The notes below the pieces were generated by a model, which was given only the letters and a program-made list of their open reading frames with translations, was not told the origin of the DNA and did not search any database. A program made the position numbers and the translations under genes. Shown here one piece after another: positions 59,317 through 64,000 of a stretch of DNA of 64,000 nucleotides (its first letter is position 1; every line of letters begins with the position of its first letter). The DNA comes from Sphingobium sp. AP50. GTDB lineage: Bacteria; Pseudomonadota; Alphaproteobacteria; Sphingomonadales; Sphingomonadaceae. The DNA lies in contig NZ_FNYZ01000013.1 of the NCBI RefSeq assembly GCF_900109095.1, positions 102,254 through 166,253 of the forward strand, given 5' to 3'.

Positions 59317-60508
59317 TCCCTTGCGGTGGGTGTGTGGCCTTCTCGGCAAGCGCACCCACCGCCAAGCGGATGACCTGCAATGCCGGCAACTGCTGGTCGA
59401 TGTGTCCACGATCATCCAGCATGATGCCAGAACGGGCATCCAGCGAGTGGTGCGGGCGATCTGGCTGCAATTGCTGGCGACCGATCTGTCCGGTGTGCGG
59501 CTGGTGCCGGTATTCGCTACTGTCAAGCGCGGCTATTGCGAGGCGTCGCCGGATTTTCTGACAACAGGCATGCCCGATCGTCCGGTGTCGGTGCGCGTTG
59601 CGGCGGGCGATATCTTTTTGGGCCTCGACCTTGCTGCGCATCGCCTCTGGCGACACCGGCGGCAGATTGCCGGATGGAAGCGCCGGGGAGTGGGTGTTCA
59701 CATCATCGTTTATGACATGTTGCCGCTGACCCATCCGCACTGGTTTCCCGACAGTACCGGCCGGCATTTCCGGCGCTGGATGAAGATATTGCTGCGCCAC
59801 GCCGATCAGTTGATCGGCATATCGGCCCATGTCGCCGATGAGATGCGCGACTGGCTGGGCGCGCATGGCGGGCGCAGGGCCAGCGAGATCGGCATCGCGC
59901 GGATCATGCTGAGCGGCGATCTGTCCGCCAGTGCGCCAAGCAAGGGCATTGCGGAGCGGGACCGTGCCCTGCTGGATCATATGGCTACGGTTCCGACTGT
60001 GCTGATGGTCGGTACGATCGAGCCGCGCAAGGCGCATGACAAGGCGCTGGACGCGATGGAGTGGCTTTGGGCGCAGGATGGCGATGCGCCGATGCTGGTG
60101 ATCGCCGGTCGTCCCGGCTGGCGGACCGAGGCCTTGCAGCAGAGGTTGCTCGATCACCCCTTGAGGGGAGAACAGTTATATTGGCTGAGCGACGTGTCCG
60201 ACGAATTGTTGACGGAGTTGTACCGCCGGGCCGCGCTGGTCCTGGTGCCGTCCCATGGCGAGGGTTTTGGTCTGCCGATCATCGAGGCGCTGGATCAGGG
60301 GTGCAAGGTGCTGGCGCGGGACCTGCCGGTTTTCCGCGAACTGGAGCGGCCCGGCCTGCATTTCTTCCCGTCGGATGCGCCGGCGGATCTGGCCGCGACA
60401 TTGATGGCGGCCTTGCCCTGTCCGCAACCACAGACTCCGACGGAGCGGCGGGGATGGGACGAGGCGACGGCGGATTTGTTGGACGCGCTGAAGCTCGTCA
60501 GTCGATGA
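59300..60508 (+). CDS. glycosyltransferase, family 4 type
   Basis: A 402-residue GT-B enzyme. The N-terminal domain (LLVDVSTIIQHDARTGIQRV) shares its TGIxRV start with the 37171 enzyme, so they may be paralogues. GT4 part: VPTVLMVGTIEPRKAHDKAL, APMLVIAGRPGWRTEALQQR and PSHGEGFGLPIIEALDQGCK (E-x-G-x-G-x-P...E). The ATG at 59300 gives a 17-base overlap with kpsT. The 3' end overlaps the convergent sulfotransferase gene by 11 bases. Confidence 0.88.
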   Translation: MPGTINPLRWVCGLLGKRTHRQADDLQCRQLLVDVSTIIQHDARTGIQRVVRAIWLQLLATDLSGVRLVPVFATVKRGYCEASPDFLTTGMPDRPVSVRVAAGDIFLGLDLAAHRLWRHRRQIAGWKRRGVGVHIIVYDMLPLTHPHWFPDSTGRHFRRWMKILLRHADQLIGISAHVADEMRDWLGAHGGRRASEIGIARIMLSGDLSASAPSKGIAERDRALLDHMATVPTVLMVGTIEPRKAHDKALDAMEWLWAQDGDAPMLVIAGRPGWRTEALQQRLLDHPLRGEQLYWLSDVSDELLTELYRRAALVLVPSHGEGFGLPIIEALDQGCKVLARDLPVFRELERPGLHFFPSDAPADLAATLMAALPCPQPQTPTERRGWDEATADLLDALKLVSR

Positions 60509-61298
60509 ACAGGCAGGGCTGGCCGGTGCGTTTCCGGTAGAGGCGGATGTCGTCCCTATAGCATTTGCTGACCAGCCGGATGGTTTCATCCGTGTAGAGC
60601 GACTGGGTCGACGGGCATTGCCCATCCCGTTTGAGCAGGGCGATGTCGAGCGCGGGCATATCCGCATAATCGCCGTCCAATTTGGTCAGGCTGCCGCGGC
60701 CATGGCCGGTCATCGATCGGGCGTCGAGAATGTCGAGGTCCAGCACGGCCTTGAGGTCGCGGGCCATCGCGGGAATGTCAGCGAAAGCATAATAGCGATC
60801 ATAATCGGCGTAGAGAATGAAGTCACTTTGCGGGCGCCAGTGGATATTCTGCCGCTTGCTCTTGTGACTGGTGATGGTGCGGACGAAATCGGTGAAGGAA
60901 GCGTCCATGGCGGTGCCGCTGGCATGACCTTCCTCCCGAAAGTCCCAGGCGTCGCGATGCATGCCGACGATCTTGTCGAGATAGGCGCTGGCAAGGCGAT
61001 CGAACGGGCAGCGCAATATGGTGAAGGTAAAATCGGCCGTGACCAGATCCGGCTGGGTCGCGATGAAGGCGCCATTATTGGCGTGAATCCACTGGATCGA
61101 ATCCGTCGCGCGCAGGAAGCCATTATCTACCGCCAGGGTGAAGCGCATCGTCGAGCAGGCGTTTTTGGGAATGAAGGAATAGATGGCGCGGCGCCGGTAG
61201 AGAGCAAGTGCGAACTTTGCCGCAAAGCCATGGCCTTCATTGACCATGACCGATCCGTTGCTGAGCCTGCTGTGCAGCAGTTCACGTCTTTTCATCAA
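60498..61298 (-). CDS. sulfotransferase family 2-like protein
   Basis: A 266-residue protein on the opposite strand. Signatures of PAPS-dependent carbohydrate sulfotransferases: the 5'-phosphosulfate loop YSFIPKNACSTMRFTLAVDN (cf. I-P-K-x-A-x-T/S-T) and the 3'-phosphate motif ILRCPFDRLASAYLDKIVGM. The rest is alpha/beta. It probably sulfates the exported glycan or a glycolipid, though the acceptor is unknown. Start is ATG 61298 or 61295. No PAPS synthesis genes are near, so it must draw on a general pool. Confidence 0.82.
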   Translation of the reverse strand: MMKRRELLHSRLSNGSVMVNEGHGFAAKFALALYRRRAIYSFIPKNACSTMRFTLAVDNGFLRATDSIQWIHANNGAFIATQPDLVTADFTFTILRCPFDRLASAYLDKIVGMHRDAWDFREEGHASGTAMDASFTDFVRTITSHKSKRQNIHWRPQSDFILYADYDRYYAFADIPAMARDLKAVLDLDILDARSMTGHGRGSLTKLDGDYADMPALDIALLKRDGQCPSTQSLYTDETIRLVSKCYRDDIRLYRKRTGQPCLFID

Positions 61299-61558
61299 TC
61301 ATGGTCTCCGATCGGGAACGGGATGGGACATCCTAGGGGCAAAGCCGTTCATAGGGGAAGGGGCGGGTGGGTTTTACGCCTATGGCACCGGCATGCGACC
61401 AAGCGTCGTGTTGCGTCGCCGAAATGAATGTGGACCCCTCCGGATTGTTTTTGCATGTGCGAAATCCATCCGCTATGCCCTAGCTCGATGAATTCGGGGG
61501 CTTAGTTTCCACACATTCGGATTGGCTCTAGAGATCGCTTGATTCGGGAGGGCATAGA

Positions 61559-62443
61559 TTGCGCAAAGGTATAATATTGGCGGGTGGGTCTGGTACCCGG
61601 CTCTATCCGCTGACGAAGGGTGTGTCGAAGCAGCTTATGCCTGTTTATGACAAGCCCATGATCTATTATCCTTTGTCGACGCTGATGCTGTCGGGCATTC
61701 GTGAAATATTGATCATCACGACGCCGCATGACGCCGCCGCCTTCAAGGCGTTGCTAGGTACGGGTGAGGAATGGGGCCTGTCCCTGTCCTATGCGGTGCA
61801 GCCTGATCCGGGCGGTCTGGCGCAGGCCTATCTGATCGGCGCGGATTTCGTGGGCGACAGCCCGTCGACCCTCGTTCTGGGCGACAATATCTTCTACGGT
61901 CATGGTCTGGGCGATCTTTTGAGCAAGGCTGACCAGCGAACGAACGGTGCGTCGGTGTTCGGCTATTATGTCAACGATCCCAAGGCCTATGGCGTGGTAT
62001 CGTTCGATGCGGATGGCCGGGCCGAGACGATCGAGGAAAAGCCCGAAGAGCCCAAGTCCAACTATGCGGTGACGGGCCTGTATTTCTATGACGGTCGCGC
62101 GGTCGAACTGGCACGCTCGCTCAAGCCCTCGCCGCGTGGCGAACTGGAAATTACCGACCTCAACCGCCTCTATCTGGAAGAAGGCAGTCTGAACGTCGAG
62201 ATCATGGGCCGTGGCTATGCCTGGCTCGATACCGGCACGCATGGCTCGCTGCTGGATGCGTCGCTCTATGTCCGCGTGACCGAAGAACGGCAGGGCCTGA
62301 AGATTTGCTGCCCCGAGGAAATCGCCTGGCGTCAGGGCTTCATCGATGACGCCCAGCTCGAAGCGCTGGCCGCGCCGCTGCGCAAGAGCGGTTATGGCAA
62401 TTATCTGGTCAAGCTGCTGGAAGGCAAGGGCGCGTTCGCATGA
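61559..62443 (+). CDS. rfbA: glucose-1-phosphate thymidylyltransferase
   Basis: A 294-residue enzyme making dTDP-glucose, first step to dTDP-L-rhamnose. Motifs: GIILAGGSGTRLYPLTKGVS, then KQLMPVYDKPMIYYPL, LVLGDNIFYGHGL, IEEKPEEPKSNYAVTGLYFY and YAWLDTGTHGSLLDAS. The start is a TTG at 61559 preceded by gggagggcatagat; there is no nearer ATG and the domain starts at once. Overlaps rfbC by 4 bases. Confidence 0.96.
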   Translation: MRKGIILAGGSGTRLYPLTKGVSKQLMPVYDKPMIYYPLSTLMLSGIREILIITTPHDAAAFKALLGTGEEWGLSLSYAVQPDPGGLAQAYLIGADFVGDSPSTLVLGDNIFYGHGLGDLLSKADQRTNGASVFGYYVNDPKAYGVVSFDADGRAETIEEKPEEPKSNYAVTGLYFYDGRAVELARSLKPSPRGELEITDLNRLYLEEGSLNVEIMGRGYAWLDTGTHGSLLDASLYVRVTEERQGLKICCPEEIAWRQGFIDDAQLEALAAPLRKSGYGNYLVKLLEGKGAFA

Positions 62444-62985
62444 ACATCATCGAGACGGGCATTGAAGGCCTGCTGATCATCGAGCCGCGTGTGTTCGGTG
62501 ACGATCGGGGCTTCTTCATGGAAAGCTGGAATGCGGCGGGCTTTGCCGAGGCGGGGCTGGATCTGAATTTCGTGCAGGACAATCACAGCCGTTCGGCCAA
62601 GGGCGTGCTGCGTGGACTGCATTTCCAGAACCCCAATCCGCAGGGCAAGCTGGTACGGGTCGTGTCCGGCCGGGTGTGGGACGTGGCGGTCGATCTGCGT
62701 CGCTCCAGCCCGACTTTCGGCAAGTGGGCGGGCGTGGAATTGTCGGCTGCCAACAAGCGCATGTTCTGGGTGCCGCCGGGCTTCGCCCATGGCTTTGTCA
62801 GCCTGGAGGACGGCACCGACTTCCTCTACAAGTGCACGGCGCCCTATGATCCGTCGGCTGAACATTCGCTGATGTGGAATGATCCGGCGGTCGGCATCGA
62901 ATGGCCGCTGGAGGGCCTGGAGCCGCAACTGTCGGGCAAGGACCAGCAGGGCAAGGCGCTGGCCGAGATCGAGGCCTTCGCATGA
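62440..62985 (+). CDS. rfbC: dTDP-4-dehydrorhamnose 3,5-epimerase
   Basis: A 181-residue cupin enzyme, third step of dTDP-rhamnose synthesis. Seen: VFGDDRGFFMESWNAAGF, the QDNHSRSAKGVLRGLHFQ segment with the catalytic His, RVWDVAVDLRRSSPTFGKW, FWVPPGFAHGFVSLEDGTDF and YDPSAEHSLMWNDPAVGIEW. Overlaps rfbA and rfbD by 4 bases each. Confidence 0.96.
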   Translation: MNIIETGIEGLLIIEPRVFGDDRGFFMESWNAAGFAEAGLDLNFVQDNHSRSAKGVLRGLHFQNPNPQGKLVRVVSGRVWDVAVDLRRSSPTFGKWAGVELSAANKRMFWVPPGFAHGFVSLEDGTDFLYKCTAPYDPSAEHSLMWNDPAVGIEWPLEGLEPQLSGKDQQGKALAEIEAFA

Positions 62986-63842
62986 AGGCGCTGATTACCG
63001 GTTGTAACGGGCAGTTGGGGCGGGGATTGCAGGCCACGGCGCCGGAAGGCGTGACCCTCGTCTGTGTCGGATCGGCCGAACTGGACCTGTCGCAGCCTGA
63101 CCTGATCGCGCCCTTCGTTGAATCCGTCCGGCCGAATGTCATCATCAACGCTGCTGCCTATACGGCGGTGGACAAGGCGGAGAGCGATGCGGACCGGGCG
63201 ATGGCGGTCAATGGCACGGCCGTTGGCGCGCTGGCGGATGCGGCGCGCAGCGTGGGCGCGCGGTTCGTCCATGTCTCGACCGATTTCGTGTTCGATGGCA
63301 CGGCCGGTACGCCTTACGCGCCGGATGCGCCGACCAGCCCGCTCGGCGTCTATGGCGAAACCAAGCTCGCAGGCGAGAGCCTGGCCGGTGAGGATGCGCT
63401 GATCGTGCGCACCGCCTGGGTCTATGCGCCGGTTGGCGGCAATTTTGTGCATACCATGTTGCGCCTGATGAAGGAGCGGCCGGAAATCCGCGTTGTTGCG
63501 GACCAGATCGGCACGCCCAGCTATGCGCCGGCGCTGGCCGCGGCGATCTGGAAGCTGATCGATGTGGGTGCCACGGGCATCCACCATTATACCGATAGCG
63601 GGGCGGCGAGCTGGTACGACTTCGCCGTCGCCATCTATGAGGAAGGGCGCGCGGCAGGCCTGCTGGACAAGGATGTGGCCATCCTGCCGATCGCCACCGC
63701 CGACTATCCGACGCCCGCCCGGCGACCCAGCTATTCTGTGCTGGACAAGGGCAAGACCTTCGCGGCGCTGGGCGGCCCCGCGCCGCACTGGCGCACCCAT
63801 TTGCGGGCCATGATCGCCGGGGTGCAAGCCGCTTCACAATGA
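62982..63842 (+). CDS. rfbD: dTDP-4-dehydrorhamnose reductase
   Basis: A 286-residue short-chain reductase, the last step to dTDP-L-rhamnose. Motifs: MKALITGCNGQLGRGLQATA (nucleotide loop, TGxxGQLG), VIINAAAYTAVDKAESDADR, FVHVSTDFVFDGTAGTPY, GVYGETKLAGE (Tyr-x-x-x-Lys) and IVRTAWVYAPVGGNFVHTML. rfbB (4,6-dehydratase), needed for step two, is not in the window. Confidence 0.95.
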   Translation: MKALITGCNGQLGRGLQATAPEGVTLVCVGSAELDLSQPDLIAPFVESVRPNVIINAAAYTAVDKAESDADRAMAVNGTAVGALADAARSVGARFVHVSTDFVFDGTAGTPYAPDAPTSPLGVYGETKLAGESLAGEDALIVRTAWVYAPVGGNFVHTMLRLMKERPEIRVVADQIGTPSYAPALAAAIWKLIDVGATGIHHYTDSGAASWYDFAVAIYEEGRAAGLLDKDVAILPIATADYPTPARRPSYSVLDKGKTFAALGGPAPHWRTHLRAMIAGVQAASQ

Positions 63843-63906
63843 TGCGGCGCTCTGTTAGCCGTCGCAACCACCGTCATTCACCTCCTGCAAGGACGCGGAC
63901 CTACAC

Positions 63907-64000
63907 ATGAAAATCACGATGATCGGCACGGGTTATGTTGGACTTGTGTCCGGGGCCTGTTTTGCGGACTTTGGCCATGACGTGGTGTGCGTAGACAAGG
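63907..64000 (+). CDS. UDP-glucose/GDP-mannose 6-dehydrogenase, 5' end only
   Basis: Only 31 codons are present: MKITMIGTGYVGLVSGACFA, then DFGHDVVCVDK. This is the dinucleotide-binding start (G-x-G-Y-V-G-L) of UDP-glucose 6-dehydrogenase-type enzymes, which make UDP-glucuronate. GDP-mannose dehydrogenase begins similarly, but the SGACFADFGHDV segment favours UDP-glucose. It is 64 bases after rfbD, preceded by gcaaggacgcg. Confidence 0.85.
   Translation, partial: MKITMIGTGYVGLVSGACFADFGHDVVCVDK

Overview
The window reads as chromosomal DNA of a high-GC alphaproteobacterium, most likely a sphingomonad (Sphingobium/Sphingomonas type). This rests on protein content (an NDUFA12-like complex I subunit, DUF1476, DUF2155, an ScfR-type regulator beside isocitrate lyase, a fused ThiS-ThiG) and on several families of short palindromic intergenic repeats. 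No rRNA, tRNA or CRISPR array was recognised. No database search was possible, so names rest on motifs and family knowledge.

Layout. 1-3.5 kb: a GNAT fragment, then a tightly overlapping run (YggT, DUF167, folD, a secreted NTF2-like protein, MarC). 3.5-5.1 kb: a lone LuxR-type regulator bracketed by two inverted copies of a ~160 bp repeat. 5.1-11.5 kb: OmpA-like lipoprotein, CNNM/CorC-type protein, CGFS glutaredoxin with BolA, DUF1476, leuC - small ORF - leuD, and a GST. 11.6-13.0 kb: an IS110-family element of the IS1111 type with 15 bp inverted repeats and a structured 3' non-coding end. 13-24 kb: DUF885 protein, aceA divergent from its probable regulator, M19 dipeptidase, aat convergent with and overlapping a DUF2155 lipoprotein, NDUFA12, DUF192, a small accessory patch with a MITE-like element, and recX. 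24-37 kb: fatty-acyl-AMP ligase, GGDEF-EAL protein, ParA-like ATPase, aroQ-accB-accC-arsC, thiS-thiG fusion, a non-coding 22 bp-period array, and a LysR-scoA-phosphatase-scoB cluster.

37-64 kb is a surface-polysaccharide locus of the ABC-transporter (group 2 capsule) kind. KpsC and KpsS homologues would make the Kdo-type lipid linker, and KpsE, KpsM and KpsT would export the chain. ManC, RfbA/C/D and the start of a UDP-glucose dehydrogenase supply GDP-mannose, dTDP-rhamnose and UDP-glucuronate. Three separate GT4 enzymes, one GT2 enzyme and a 1824-residue multi-glycosyltransferase would build the chain; two pyruvyl-transferase-like proteins, a methyltransferase and a sulfotransferase could decorate it. 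kpsD, kpsF, kpsU and rfbB are not in the window.

The most unusual item is the 1824-residue protein: five tandem ~100-residue repeats with a conserved Gly-Trp...Gly-Phe pattern, two GT4 modules, one GT2 module and a C-terminal zinc-finger-like plus methyltransferase-like tail. The same Gly-Trp/Gly-Phe module appears twice more at the N-terminus of the neighbouring GT2 enzyme, suggesting a locus-specific accessory domain shared by glycosyltransferases.
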